From: a virus
Virus record (IMG/VR): IMGVR_UViG_3300035145_002602
Location: 1 to 21,804 of that record
DNA length: 21,804 bases
Direction: 5' to 3' (one strand)
Below the pieces are notes generated by a model that saw only the letters and a program-made list of their open reading frames with translations, was not told the DNA's origin and made no database searches. Within the stretch, counting starts at the first letter, position 1; every line of letters starts with the position of its first letter. The position numbers and the translations under genes are program-made. Below, one piece after another: positions 13,381-20,390 of this stretch.

Positions 13381-13778
13381 TGCGTGACGACTTAATGGTT
13401 CAACAACAAGTTGAATCAGTTTGGCAACACATGGTAGGTGTAATCTGTTTGAACCAAACAAGTAGAAAGCAAGTAAAACGTGTTTTACCTAAATTGTTTG
13501 AAGTATGTCCCACACCAGAAAGTCTACTAAAAACCACGCCTAAACTTTTAAAAATGTTATTACAACCTTTAGGTATGGTCAATATACGTGAAAACCGTAT
13601 ACGTAGAATGTCTCAAGACTTTTTAACATGGGATGGTGATGATGCAACTAAATTATACGGTATAGGCAAGTATGGTTCAGACAGTTATAGACTTTTTTAT
13701 AAAAAAGAACTTCCAGAAGATGTAGGAGACCATGAATTAAAACGATATATTGAAGAAGAATTTAAGGTTGACAAATAG
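13377..13778 (+). CDS. HhH-GPD DNA glycosylase, MBD4-like
   Basis: A 133-aa compact helix-hairpin-helix DNA glycosylase. Seen: LICLNQTS-type opening (MVGVICLNQTSRKQVKRVLP, 19-38), LLQPLGMVNIRENRI (61-75), the hairpin LYGIGKYGSDSYRLF (93-107) and the catalytic Asp118 in DVGDHELKRY. The same order occurs in the glycosylase domain of MBD4 (LNRTSGK, LLKPLGLYDLRA, LHGIGKYGNDSYRIF, EDHKLNKY), which removes T or U from G mismatches. The iron-sulphur cysteines of endonuclease III are absent. It probably repairs deaminated bases in phage DNA or handles modified bases. A promoter for the exonuclease begins inside its last codons. Confidence 0.8.
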   Translation: MMRDDLMVQQQVESVWQHMVGVICLNQTSRKQVKRVLPKLFEVCPTPESLLKTTPKLLKMLLQPLGMVNIRENRIRRMSQDFLTWDGDDATKLYGIGKYGSDSYRLFYKKELPEDVGDHELKRYIEEEFKVDK

Positions 13779-13796
13779 AACATTATATGCAATAAT
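13768..13796 (+). promoter_or_regulatory. Sigma70-like promoter for the exonuclease gene
   Basis: GGTTGACA (-35 at 13768-13773), a 17-nt spacer and AATAAT (13791-13796, 5 of 6 but lacking the first T); TAATAT with a 19-nt spacer is an alternative -10. The AATATACT that follows matches the folE promoter at the same place. Confidence 0.5.
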
Positions 13797-13829
13797 ATAC
13801 TGTAATTGTAATTTTATAGGCAACAACAA

Positions 13830-14816
13830 ATGACATATATTCTTGTAGACACTGCAAATACTTTCTTTAGAGCACGACATGTTGTACGTGGCGATATCGA
13901 CACGAAAGTTGGTATGGCTATGCACATCACTCTTAGTAGCATTAAAAAGGCTTGGCAGGACTTCGACGGCAGTCATGTTGTGTTTTGTTTAGAAGGTCGT
14001 AGCTGGCGTAAAGACTATTACGAGCCTTACAAACGCAACCGTCAAGAAGCACGTGATGCTCTTACTCCACGTGAAGCAGAAGAAGATAAAGTGTTTTGGG
14101 AAATCTTTGATCAATTTAAAGATTTTGTTACAGACAAGACTAACTGTACTGTACTTCATAATCCTGTACTAGAAGCAGACGATCTTATTGCAGGTTGGAT
14201 ACAGAATCATCCTAATGACAATCATGTTATTATTTCAACAGACGGTGACTTTGCACAACTGATTGCACCTAATGTACGTCAGTACAATGGTGTAAGTAAT
14301 ACAACTATCACACATGAAGGTTACTTTACTGATAAAGGTAAACCTGTTATAGATAAGAAAACAGGAGAGCCTAAGCCTGCACCCAATCCTGCATTTATGT
14401 TGTTTGAAAAATGTATGCGTGGCGACACTAGCGACAATGTGTTTAGTGCGTATCCAGGTGTACGTAAAAAAGGCACTAAGAACAAAGTAGGACTTATCGA
14501 AGCCTTTGAAGATAAAGAAGCAAAAGGCTACAACTGGAATAACATGATGTTACAACGTTGGGTCGATCACAATGGTGAAGAACATCGTGTACTAGATGAT
14601 TACACAAGAAATGTTGTACTGTGTGATTTATCTGCACAACCTGCAGATATTAGAAATATTATAGATGAACAGATTAGTTCTGTTGAAACTAAGAACATAT
14701 CACAAGTTGGTATGCGTCTTATGAAGTTTTGTGCTAAATGGGATATGCAACGTATTGCAGATCAGGCTGCACAGTTTTCTGAACCTTTACAAGCGAGGTA
14801 TATAAATGGCAAATAA
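13830..14816 (+). CDS. rnh: 5'-3' exonuclease of the FEN/T4 RNase H family
   Basis: A 328-aa metal-dependent 5' nuclease. Seen: the acidic residues that bind two metal ions, D7 (YILVDTANTFFRAR), E115/D117/D118 (LEADDLIAGW), D138/D140 (STDGDFAQL) and D199/D202 (RGDTSDNVFSAYPG), followed by the helix-hairpin-helix-like GVRKKGTKNK that grips duplex DNA. The region YEPYKRNRQEARD (64-76) is the family's helical arch. In T4 this enzyme (305 aa) removes RNA primers and flaps during lagging-strand synthesis. The gene has its own promoter and a short leader, and overlaps the next gene by 11 nt. It is full length. Confidence 0.9.
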   Translation: MTYILVDTANTFFRARHVVRGDIDTKVGMAMHITLSSIKKAWQDFDGSHVVFCLEGRSWRKDYYEPYKRNRQEARDALTPREAEEDKVFWEIFDQFKDFVTDKTNCTVLHNPVLEADDLIAGWIQNHPNDNHVIISTDGDFAQLIAPNVRQYNGVSNTTITHEGYFTDKGKPVIDKKTGEPKPAPNPAFMLFEKCMRGDTSDNVFSAYPGVRKKGTKNKVGLIEAFEDKEAKGYNWNNMMLQRWVDHNGEEHRVLDDYTRNVVLCDLSAQPADIRNIIDEQISSVETKNISQVGMRLMKFCAKWDMQRIADQAAQFSEPLQARYINGK

Positions 14817-15288
14817 AATAAAATTAAAAGAAATCCTAAAAGATAAATTTTGGATAGTAGAAGATTCTGGCGAAAATGTTGGAACTATTAGTTTAAACGA
14901 AGACAAAAATTATATGTTGTCAAATGCATCTGGAGTAAGATTTTGTAAAGATGTTAGGTCTTTAAAGAAGCAACTCAATGCAGAGATAACTTGGAGCACA
15001 GCCGTCGAAGATAAAACTGCTCCCGAACACGAGATTTACGATTTTCCAACTAGTTGTTCTCCTTACAATCCTATGTATGATGTGAAAAGACGTCTTGCTT
15101 TGTTTACAAAAAGTGTGAAATCAAAGAGTTTATACTGTGCAGGTTATTTCATAATACGTTTTGAAAAGGGATGGGTGAAATCATTTTGTCCTAAACTAAT
15201 TACAATAGAACGTTATGAATCAAAAGGACCTTTCAAGACAGAGCTTGAAATGAGAACGGAGTTATCAAAAGCCAATGCAAAAAGATGA
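14806..15288 (+). CDS. Conserved hypothetical protein (160 aa)
   Basis: A 160-aa basic protein with no family I can name. Seen: an N-terminal alternating strand pattern (FWIVEDSGENVGTISLNEDKNY) that suggests a small beta domain, then DFPTSCSPYNPMYDVKRRLALFTKS, and a C-terminal strand region YCAGYFIIRFEKGWVKSFCPK. Four cysteines occur in CS/FC contexts without a clear zinc spacing. It starts within the exonuclease gene (11-nt overlap), which suggests co-expression with replication functions. No membrane segment is visible. Confidence 0.65.
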   Translation: MANKIKLKEILKDKFWIVEDSGENVGTISLNEDKNYMLSNASGVRFCKDVRSLKKQLNAEITWSTAVEDKTAPEHEIYDFPTSCSPYNPMYDVKRRLALFTKSVKSKSLYCAGYFIIRFEKGWVKSFCPKLITIERYESKGPFKTELEMRTELSKANAKR

Positions 15289-15511
15289 AATAAACACATT
15301 GCCAATACAACAATTTATTAATGTTGTCAAAGGTGCAGATGCCGCAAAAAAGCGTGAAATAACAATTAATATAGATACTGCTAAACGCCTTGCATTTACA
15401 CTCGGGGAAACAATGGCGAAACTAAATGGTGATTTAGAAACAATGCTAAAGAACAAAAAAGAGCAAGAAGAAACAATCAAAGTTACTATGGACGGCGGCA
15501 ATACCTGGTAG
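15275..15511 (+). CDS. Small hypothetical protein (78 aa)
   Basis: A 78-aa protein, helical in most of its length (QFINVVKGADAAKKREITI, then DTAKRLAFTLGETMAKLNGDLETMLKNKKEQEE). I recognise no characterised domain. It overlaps the preceding gene by 14 nt. A GGAG (15258-15261) lies 13 nt upstream of ATG 15275, a little far, so translation may be coupled. Proteins of this kind recur in marine T4-like phages without a known role. Confidence 0.6.
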   Translation: MQKDEINTLPIQQFINVVKGADAAKKREITINIDTAKRLAFTLGETMAKLNGDLETMLKNKKEQEETIKVTMDGGNTW

Positions 15512-15538
15512 AAAACTACGCATTTAACCTAAAAAAGA

Positions 15539-15546
15539 GATAAATA
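15539..15546 (+). promoter_or_regulatory. Candidate T4-type late promoter box
   Basis: GATAAATA matches the T4 late box TATAAATA at 7 of 8 positions. It ends 30 nt before ATG 15577. The expected start, 6-7 nt downstream, falls within the left arm of the hairpin at 15546-15578. Confidence 0.6.
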
Positions 15547-15578
15547 TATGCGTATATTATATTAAGGAATACGCATAT
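15546..15578 (+). promoter_or_regulatory. Hairpin pairing the start codon of the 15577 gene
   Basis: ATATGCGTAT (15546-15555) and ATACGCATAT (15569-15578) form a perfect 10-bp stem, extended by a T-G pair into the G of the ATG. The 13-nt loop carries the Shine-Dalgarno TAAGGA (15563-15568). In read-through mRNA the start codon would be paired. mRNA from the late box would begin inside the left arm and be free to translate. Confidence 0.65.
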
Positions 15579-15861
15579 GAGTAGACCAAAGCCAACAGTT
15601 CTATTAGAAACAATAGATAAAAAAACTTACAAAGGTGAACAGGTTCTCCAAGCTGACGCTATATGGGCTGTCTTCTATATGGGAGAACCTTTTAATTTGA
15701 AAAGTTTTAATGTTTTGACTAATTATCCAGGGCCTAAGTATAAGAAGACTAGTTTTTCTAATCCCGGACATGCAATTAATCTTGCAAAAAAACTAAATGA
15801 TACTTTTAGCACAGATGAATTTTCTGTGTATAAATTATCCTCAGGCGATAAAGTTGCCTAA
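15577..15861 (+). CDS. Conserved hypothetical protein (94 aa), probably late
   Basis: A 94-aa basic protein. Seen: PTVLLETIDKKTYKGEQVL (6-24), AIWAVFYMGEPFNLKSF (28-44), and YPGPKYKKTSFSNPGHAINLAKKLN (50-74), which reads like a small alpha/beta domain with a positively charged face. I know no function; similar proteins are common in marine T4-like phages. A T4-late-type box and a start-codon hairpin precede it, so expression is probably late and actively blocked in early read-through mRNA. The stop overlaps the next start (TAATG). Confidence 0.68.
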   Translation: MSRPKPTVLLETIDKKTYKGEQVLQADAIWAVFYMGEPFNLKSFNVLTNYPGPKYKKTSFSNPGHAINLAKKLNDTFSTDEFSVYKLSSGDKVA

Positions 15862-16241
15862 TGACAAATAAAACTACTCTAACAAAAGTTTTTTTAAAAC
15901 AATTAGACAAGAGTACAGATGAAACTTCTGTTAAACAATACATGCCTATATGGTGGCAAAACACCCGTAGTAAAGACAAAGGTGGTTTAAGATTAACAGA
16001 CGAAGGTTATAAGATTTTACAGGATATCGGATTAGCAGTATACGATATTCCGTTTCCGCCAGACATGCCTATGACTACACAAGTCATAATATTCTTAGAT
16101 CAATTTATAGATTGCCCATATTACATCACAAATCGTAGTATCATTGTAACGAACGAAAAGAAAGCGGTCGAACTAACTCTTTTTTCTGGCGATTTACGTA
16201 AATATGGGCTTATAAAAGCAATGAAAAGATCAAAAAAATAG
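15861..16241 (+). CDS. Conserved hypothetical protein (126 aa)
   Basis: A 126-aa protein. Seen: YMPIWWQNTRSKDKGGLRLTDEGYKIL (27-53), a winged-helix-like helix pair, then FPPDMPMTTQVIIFLDQFIDCPYYIT and a basic end SGDLRKYGLIKAMKRSKK. The block LDQFIDCPYYITNRSIIVTNEKKAVEL looks strongly constrained. I cannot name a family; a DNA-binding role would suit the basic ends and helix pattern but is unproven. It overlaps the previous stop by one base and ends the transcription unit before the promoter at 16294. Confidence 0.68.
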   Translation: MTNKTTLTKVFLKQLDKSTDETSVKQYMPIWWQNTRSKDKGGLRLTDEGYKILQDIGLAVYDIPFPPDMPMTTQVIIFLDQFIDCPYYITNRSIIVTNEKKAVELTLFSGDLRKYGLIKAMKRSKK

Positions 16242-16242
16242 G

Positions 16243-16270
16243 AAAAAAATTGTAAGTTATTGATTTTTTT
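16243..16270 (+). terminator. Weak A/T-only hairpin, possible terminator
   Basis: AAAAAAAT (16243-16250) and ATTTTTTT (16263-16270) can pair across a 12-nt loop directly after a stop codon, and the right arm provides the U-run. A stem of only A-T pairs is weak, so termination may be partial. The rest of the 121-nt gap holds the MoxR promoter. Confidence 0.3.
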
Positions 16271-16293
16271 GAGTTATTTTTTACCGCAAAAGG

Positions 16294-16331
16294 TTGACAA
16301 TATCTGTAATGATGCTATACTATATGTATAG
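16294..16331 (+). promoter_or_regulatory. Promoter of the MoxR gene with a palindrome over the -10
   Basis: TTGACA (16294-16299), a 16-nt spacer and TATACT (16316-16321). CTATAC (16315-16320), TATAT and GTATAG (16326-16331) form an inverted repeat across the -10 and start site. The same 19 bases recur at the promoter at 17459, suggesting a shared operator. Confidence 0.65.
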
Positions 16332-16362
16332 TTAGAAATAAACACAAAGAGAGGGTTGTTTT

Positions 16363-17451
16363 ATGTCAGAAGCACGTACAGTAAGTCCAAACAGAGCAAA
16401 AAAATCATTGCGTCATGCAATGCAAAAAAAGCGTCCTGTATTTATTTGGGGTCCCCCAGGTATTGGTAAATCAGACATTGTAAGTCAAATTACAAAAGAG
16501 TTTTCAAACTCATTACTTATTGACATTCGTTTGTCACTATGGGATCCAACAGATATTAAAGGTGTTCCTTACTACGCCGCTAATGACAATGTAATGCGTT
16601 GGGCTCCTCCTGCAGAACTTCCAGACGAAGAGCTTGCATCAAAGTACGATAATATTGTAGTTTTCTTTGATGAAATGAACTCTGCGGCGCCAGCAGTACA
16701 AGCGGCGGCTTATCAGTTAATTCTTAATCGTAGAGTTGGACAATACAAACTACCCGATAATGTTATTATGGTTGCGGCAGGTAACCGAGAAGCAGACAAA
16801 GGTGTTACGTATCGTATGCCTGCTCCGTTGGCAAACCGTTTTGTACACCTTGAGCTTGCAGTTGATTTTGATGACTGGTTTGCATGGGCAGTTGCACCTG
16901 AAAATAATATCCACAAAGATGTTGTAGGTTATTTGACTTTTGCAAAGAAAGACTTGTACGATTTTGATCCTAAGTCACCAAGTCGTTCGTTCGCAACACC
17001 TCGTTCTTGGTCATATGTATCAGAACTTATCGAAGACGAAGTAGATGAGAATACTACAACTGATCTAGTATCAGGTTCAGTAGGCGAAGGTCTTGCAGTT
17101 AAATTTATGGCTCACCGTAAAGTTGCGGCAAGTATGCCTAATCCAACTGACATTTTGTTAGGCAAAGTGAAGGAACTTGCAAACAAAGAAATTAGTGCTA
17201 TGTATTCCTTGACAGTATCTTTGTGCTACGAACTAAAAGAGGCTTGTGACAAGAATGATAAAAAGTTCGATAACAAAGTAAACAACTTCTTACGTTTTGC
17301 AATGGATAACTTTGATACAGAACTTGTTGTAATGGGTATCAAACTTGCACTTACACAGTATCAGCTTCCAATTGATCCAGACGAAGTCGAGTGTTTTGAC
17401 GAATTCCATGATAGATATGGTAAGTATATCAAAGCCGCACAACAGGTATAA
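16363..17451 (+). CDS. MoxR-type AAA+ ATPase
   Basis: A 362-aa AAA+ ATPase of the MoxR/CobS-like clade. Seen: Walker A GPPGIGKS (30-37), Walker B VVFFDEMN (99-106), sensor 1 AAGN (138-141) and an arginine-finger candidate R159 (APLANRF). Known: MoxR proteins work as hexameric chaperones paired with a VWA-domain partner, often to insert cofactors or remodel complexes. The partner is the next gene but one promoter later, and the two share the same 19-bp promoter palindrome. The start ATG 16363 follows GAGAGGG. The substrate of the pair in a phage-infected cell is unknown. Confidence 0.88.
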   Translation: MSEARTVSPNRAKKSLRHAMQKKRPVFIWGPPGIGKSDIVSQITKEFSNSLLIDIRLSLWDPTDIKGVPYYAANDNVMRWAPPAELPDEELASKYDNIVVFFDEMNSAAPAVQAAAYQLILNRRVGQYKLPDNVIMVAAGNREADKGVTYRMPAPLANRFVHLELAVDFDDWFAWAVAPENNIHKDVVGYLTFAKKDLYDFDPKSPSRSFATPRSWSYVSELIEDEVDENTTTDLVSGSVGEGLAVKFMAHRKVAASMPNPTDILLGKVKELANKEISAMYSLTVSLCYELKEACDKNDKKFDNKVNNFLRFAMDNFDTELVVMGIKLALTQYQLPIDPDEVECFDEFHDRYGKYIKAAQQV

Positions 17452-17458
17452 TTATTGG

Positions 17459-17497
17459 TTGACAAATGCAGTAAATATTGCTATACTATATGTATAG
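17459..17497 (+). promoter_or_regulatory. Promoter of the VWA gene with the same palindrome
   Basis: TTGACA (17459-17464), a 17-nt spacer and TATACT (17482-17487). The inverted repeat CTATAC-TATAT-GTATAG (17481-17497) is identical to that at 16315-16331. It rules out the in-frame start at 17478, which would lie inside the -10. Confidence 0.68.
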
Positions 17498-17516
17498 TAA
17501 GGGAAAGGGCAAAATT

Positions 17517-18884
17517 ATGTTAGATTTTACACCATCATATATTGCAATGGCAACTGCAACTGCAAAAGATACGCAGACAAAGTTAAAGCATTGGCAACCA
17601 GATCCTAATATTACACCAGAAGAATTAGATGTAATGCGAGTCGAAGTATACGATCGCATTATTATCGCTCGTGTTGGTTTGTTACTTAGACATCCTTTCT
17701 TTGGTAACATGGCAACACGTTTACGTATTGTTGCTGCTGACGAGTGGTTAATGACTGCCGCAGTTGATGGTAGAAACCTTTACTACAATACTCAATTTTT
17801 TAATGCAATGTCAAATAAAGAAATTGAGTTTGTTATTGCACACGAAATCTTACATATGGTATTTGATCATCTAGGACGTAGAGGTGATCGACATCCAATG
17901 TTGTATAACATTGCCGCAGATTATAAAGTTAATAATTTGCTTGTAAGAGATAGAATTGGTGAGAAACCAAAGATTGTAGATTGTTTCCAAGACTTCAAAT
18001 ATGACTTAGAAACATCTGAGGAAATTTACGACAAACTATTTGAAGACGCTAAAAAACGTGGCGAAGAATTGCAAGAACTTCTTGATCAATTAGAAAAAGA
18101 AGGCGAAATGCTTGACGAACATCTTGACATGGATGACGGCGACGGTGAAGAAAACGATGCCGGCGACGAAAAAGATGCAAACGGTAACAATATCAGCAAG
18201 AAAAAACCTAAGTATTCTAAAGAAGAATTAAAAAAGATCAAAGACGAAATAAAAGAAAATATGTTAAGTGCCGCTCAAGCAGCAGGTGCTGGAAACGTTC
18301 CTGCAGGTGTACAAAGGCTTATTAAAGAACTTACAGAACCTAAAATGAATTGGCGTGAAATTCTGCGTCAGCAAATTCAGTCTACAATTAAATCAGATTA
18401 TACTTTTGTTCGTCCATCACGTAAAGGTTGGCATACTGGTGCAGTATTGCCAGGAATGGATAACGATGAAACTATTGAAATATGTATTGCTATTGACATG
18501 AGTGGTTCAATAGGTGATGCACAAGCAAAAGACTTCTTAAGTGAAGTAAAAGGTATTATGGATGAATATAAAGATTACAAAATTAAAATATGGTGCTTCG
18601 ATACTAAAGTTTACAACGAACAAGACTTTAGTGCAGATGGCGGAGAAGATCTAAGCGAATATGAAGTGTTTGGCGGTGGCGGCACTGACTTTATGGTGAA
18701 CTGGGAATACATGAAGGATAACGATATACAACCTAAAAAGTTTCTTATGTTTACAGACGGGTATGCTTGGGACTCATGGGGAGATGCAGATTACTGCGAT
18801 ACAGTATTTTTAATTCACTCACATCATGATAAAAATCTTGAGGCACCTTTCGGACAAACCACCCACTACGAAATAGCTGCATGA
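17517..18884 (+). CDS. Metallopeptidase-like protein with C-terminal VWA domain (DUF2201-like), MoxR partner
   Basis: A 455-aa two-domain protein. Seen: an N-terminal zincin-like domain with H109-E-I-L-H113 (VIAHEILHMVFDH) and NIAADYKVNN (131-140); a long acidic, lysine/glutamate-rich linker (residues 170-245); then a VWA-like domain with the metal-binding motif D327-M-S-G-S331, T390 (GGGGTDF) and D414 (MFTDGY). This layout matches the putative-metallopeptidase/VWA family that pairs with MoxR ATPases. ATG 17517 is chosen because GGGAAAGGG precedes it and the promoter -10 covers the earlier in-frame start. It may recognise or cleave a substrate remodelled by the ATPase. The target is unknown. 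Confidence 0.82.
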   Translation: MLDFTPSYIAMATATAKDTQTKLKHWQPDPNITPEELDVMRVEVYDRIIIARVGLLLRHPFFGNMATRLRIVAADEWLMTAAVDGRNLYYNTQFFNAMSNKEIEFVIAHEILHMVFDHLGRRGDRHPMLYNIAADYKVNNLLVRDRIGEKPKIVDCFQDFKYDLETSEEIYDKLFEDAKKRGEELQELLDQLEKEGEMLDEHLDMDDGDGEENDAGDEKDANGNNISKKKPKYSKEELKKIKDEIKENMLSAAQAAGAGNVPAGVQRLIKELTEPKMNWREILRQQIQSTIKSDYTFVRPSRKGWHTGAVLPGMDNDETIEICIAIDMSGSIGDAQAKDFLSEVKGIMDEYKDYKIKIWCFDTKVYNEQDFSADGGEDLSEYEVFGGGGTDFMVNWEYMKDNDIQPKKFLMFTDGYAWDSWGDADYCDTVFLIHSHHDKNLEAPFGQTTHYEIAA

Positions 18885-19159
18885 TAAAACAAAAACCTAA
18901 TCCACTTAATTTCTTAGATATAAGGCGCCTTGAGAAACCGCCAGAACATTTCGAGTATATTACACTTCCGATTAAATATAATTTAGAAATGGTATTATCA
19001 AAGTGGATTACAGATAACCTTAAGAATAGATTTTATATAGGTAAAACTGTTTGTGTAGACGAAGAAAATAATGTTAAAAGTGTACTACAAATAGGATTTG
19101 AAGAACCTAGAGAATTAAGTTATTTCACTTTGGCGTGTCCATATTTGAAATTTACTTAA
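18881..19159 (+). CDS. Hypothetical protein (92 aa)
   Basis: A 92-aa protein starting by ATGA overlap with the VWA gene. Seen: an N-terminal LNFLDIRRLEKPPEHFEYITL and a strand-rich C-terminal part (FYIGKTVCVDEENNVKSVLQIGFEEP, then FTLACPYLKF). No family is recognisable and no membrane span is present. Its coupling to the MoxR partner suggests joint expression, but not necessarily a joint function. Transcription changes after it, since a late-type box follows. Confidence 0.65.
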   Translation: MIKQKPNPLNFLDIRRLEKPPEHFEYITLPIKYNLEMVLSKWITDNLKNRFYIGKTVCVDEENNVKSVLQIGFEEPRELSYFTLACPYLKFT

Positions 19160-19162
19160 ATA
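19155..19162 (+). promoter_or_regulatory. Candidate T4-type late promoter box
   Basis: CTTAAATA keeps the TAAATA core of the T4 late box and ends 32 nt before ATG 19195. It overlaps the stop codon of the preceding gene. Confidence 0.4.
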
Positions 19163-19194
19163 TATTCATAGTTGTTAAATTATAGGAGAACCGA

Positions 19195-19449
19195 ATGAGC
19201 GACAACACTACAGCACCCGAGGCTACTGAAGCACAAGCACCTGCTAATAATCAATCTGCTGAACTAACTGTTACAGATTTAGGAACTTTGAAGCAGATTA
19301 TTGATGTAGCAAGCCAAAGAGGTGCATTTAAACCAAATGAAATGCAAACTATTGGCGCAGCTTATAGCAAATTAGAAGCATTTTTAGCGGCTGTTACACA
19401 ACAGCAATCACAAAACCAAGAAGTTCCTAAAGAAACAGAAGGAGCATAA
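19195..19449 (+). CDS. Small Ala/Gln-rich hypothetical protein (84 aa)
   Basis: An 84-aa protein with a disordered, alanine- and glutamine-rich start (NTTAPEATEAQAPANNQSA), a structured helical core LTVTDLGTLKQIIDVASQRGAF followed by KPNEMQTIGAAYSKLEAFLA, and a disordered tail rich in Gln and Glu. The core is of a type common in marine T4-like phages, with no known function. AGGAG precedes ATG 19195, and a late-type box lies 32 nt upstream. The position just before probable structural genes suggests a late role. Confidence 0.65.
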   Translation: MSDNTTAPEATEAQAPANNQSAELTVTDLGTLKQIIDVASQRGAFKPNEMQTIGAAYSKLEAFLAAVTQQQSQNQEVPKETEGA

Positions 19450-19450
19450 T

Positions 19451-20068
19451 ATGGCGTTAAAGCATGTAGGTCGAATGAGACAAAATAAAAGGAAGGTTGT
19501 AGTAGCATACAGGACTGTACCTAATGAACCAAATAGTGCGGTTGTTGTAACTACAGAAAACCTAATGGCTGAAGAACACGATACTTTGATGAAACTAGTA
19601 GAGTCGCCAGCAGGACAGAATGCAGAAGAACTTGCAGATGCAATGGCAAGAACTCCATTACCAGACGGACGTATTATGTTATCAGCATTCCATACTACTG
19701 GTAAAATGGTAAAAGTTAATACATCAGATGTTGAAATGACTCCTGATACACAGACTGTTATTATGCTTGATGAGCTTAATAATCTTATTGCTGAGCAAAA
19801 AGGTGTGAGTGTTGGTGATTTAGCAGTTAAACCTTCTCAGAAACAAGCGGCACAAGCAAAAACAAATGAAGAAGTTATTGTAAATGACCCTGTAGAACAA
19901 GTTACTGTTACTACTGAAGATGTAATTAGTGACGAGCAATTAGCGGCTCAATATAGGTCACAAGCAGACTCCTTATTCAAGGAGGCAAAACGCCTTAGAG
20001 AACAAGCAGAAGAATTAGTTCCTACTAAGAGAAAAGCCAAGTCGAAGACTACGGCCGGTGCCCAATAG
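19451..20068 (+). CDS. Conserved hypothetical protein (205 aa), probably late
   Basis: A 205-aa protein. Seen: an N-terminal domain of about 125 residues with strand-rich start (RKVVVAYRTVPNEPNSAVVV), helix DTLMKLVESPAGQNAEELADAMA and TQTVIMLDELNNLIAEQKGV, followed by an acidic linker and a C-terminal helix QYRSQADSLFKEAKRLREQAEELV ending in a lysine-rich tail (PTKRKAKSKTT). No enzyme motif is visible. GGAG lies 7 nt before ATG 19451. The layout of a folded domain, coiled coil and basic tail would suit a scaffold or virion protein, but this is inference. Confidence 0.65.
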   Translation: MALKHVGRMRQNKRKVVVAYRTVPNEPNSAVVVTTENLMAEEHDTLMKLVESPAGQNAEELADAMARTPLPDGRIMLSAFHTTGKMVKVNTSDVEMTPDTQTVIMLDELNNLIAEQKGVSVGDLAVKPSQKQAAQAKTNEEVIVNDPVEQVTVTTEDVISDEQLAAQYRSQADSLFKEAKRLREQAEELVPTKRKAKSKTTAGAQ

Positions 20069-20375
20069 AAAAAAAGAGTCTTTACCGCCCTCAGTAATAG
20101 ATCATTGGCCTGAAGTATTCGCCGATCTTGATGTGCAAGTAGTGCCGTTAGAATACTTGCATTCAGTAAGAGTATATTTCAACAATGGTAAAGTGTGGGA
20201 TATTGACATTGAAAAATCAAAGGCAGAAAATAAATCAAATCTTGAAGAAACATTAGAACAACTATTTGACGAGTATGATGACGTAATTACAAACGTCGAT
20301 TTTAGGCTAGATACAGTAAGACTTAAAAAAGACATTACTAACCGTACAAAAACATTCATGAAGAAACGGAAGTAG
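20058..20375 (+). CDS. Conserved hypothetical protein (105 aa)
   Basis: A 105-aa protein starting with GTG 20058, overlapping the previous gene by 11 nt. Seen: LPPSVIDHWPEVFADLDV (9-26), strands VRVYFNNGKVWDIDI (37-51), a helix-rich acidic stretch LEETLEQLFDEYDDVI and the basic end TNRTKTFMKKRK. The pattern is typical of small conserved proteins of marine T4-like phages near structural genes. The basic C-terminus could contact DNA or another virion protein. No named family is recognised. Confidence 0.65.
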   Translation: MPNRKKESLPPSVIDHWPEVFADLDVQVVPLEYLHSVRVYFNNGKVWDIDIEKSKAENKSNLEETLEQLFDEYDDVITNVDFRLDTVRLKKDITNRTKTFMKKRK

Positions 20376-20390
20376 TTATTTGTTGAAAGG

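Noticed and set aside
19149-19181. AATTTA/TAAATT repeat around the 19155 late box as another start-blocking hairpin
   Set aside because: Only 6 A-T pairs with a 21-nt loop; too weak and not covering the start codon.
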